Below the pieces are notes generated by a model. It saw only the letters and a list, made by a program, of their open reading frames with translations, made no database searches and was not told where the DNA came from. From Megalopta genalis (Eukaryota; Arthropoda; Insecta; Hymenoptera; Halictidae): a stretch of 64,000 bases of DNA. Numbering within the stretch: the stretch's first letter is position 1; each line of letters starts with the position of its first letter. The DNA lies in contig NC_135013.1 of NCBI RefSeq assembly GCF_051020955.1, positions 29,271,802 to 29,335,801 of the forward strand, given 5' to 3'. Position numbers and translations under genes: made by a program. Of the stretch, positions 63,899 through 64,000 are shown piece by piece.

Positions 63899-63944
<46 letters not shown>

Positions 63945-64000
63945 TCTAATATATCTAACAATGTAATAACCATATACTATAGTTTTTATTATAATATATC
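63561..64000. repeat. AT-rich tandem repeat at the right edge
   Basis: From 63674 the block AATGTAATAACCATATACTA recurs at 63761, 63839 and 63960 with TAGTTTTTATTATAATATAT. Spacing varies (87, 78 and 121) because of internal TA runs, including one at 63900-63941. The array continues beyond the window. 63561-63673 is unremarkable. Confidence 0.88.

Overview
The window is eukaryotic and looks like an insect genome, most plausibly a hymenopteran. It has AT-rich, CpG-containing DNA, single-domain exons scattered among introns, and many short palindromic non-autonomous DNA transposons. There are no bacterial operons, rRNA genes or CRISPR arrays. The organism assignment is an inference from composition and repeat style, not from a database match.

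I can support one protein-coding gene. It lies on the minus strand and spans essentially the whole window, from a signal-peptide exon at about 62.1 kb to a mucin-like exon at about 0.5 kb, and it continues past the left edge. Nine coding segments were assembled by splice sites and reading-frame phase: 62035-62125, 17596-17799, 16954-17043, 15864-16049, 15730-15768, 7697-7888, 6269-6363, 2589-2828 and 490-816. Their lengths sum to 1464 bases (488 codons) with every junction in frame. The encoded protein starts with a signal peptide and then carries three ten-cysteine von Willebrand factor type C (VWC) domains, one per exon. The domains are separated by two small linker exons of 90 and 39 bp. 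A 95-bp exon follows, rich in Tyr, Phe and Lys, and then a Ser/Thr/Glu-rich mucin-like region with N-glycosylation sequons. This layout fits a secreted extracellular-matrix mucin of the tenectin type, but the name is a family-level inference.

Right to left, the layout is as follows. At 62.5-63.6 kb there is a strongly strand-asymmetric pyrimidine tract, purine-rich on the gene strand, which is the likely promoter and 5'-leader neighbourhood. The first coding exon lies at 62.1 kb. A 44-kb first intron (17.8-62.0 kb) holds many repeats and no gene I can support. A compact cluster of four exons occupies 15.7-17.8 kb. A 7.8-kb intron follows, then VWC3 at 7.7 kb, and then the post-VWC and mucin exons at 6.3, 2.7 and 0.65 kb.

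The introns carry at least five families of inverted-repeat elements. Family A is a hairpin of about 220 bp with TA ends (six copies). Family B is a palindrome of about 350 bp (two copies). Family C is flanked by TTAA and has CCCTTTGCACTCGA ends (three copies). Family D has ends like AGACCGCGGATTTTTATGC (three copies). There are also single TTAA or TA elements, several tandem minisatellites, and AT, GA and CT microsatellites. I found no convincing RNA gene and no second protein gene.
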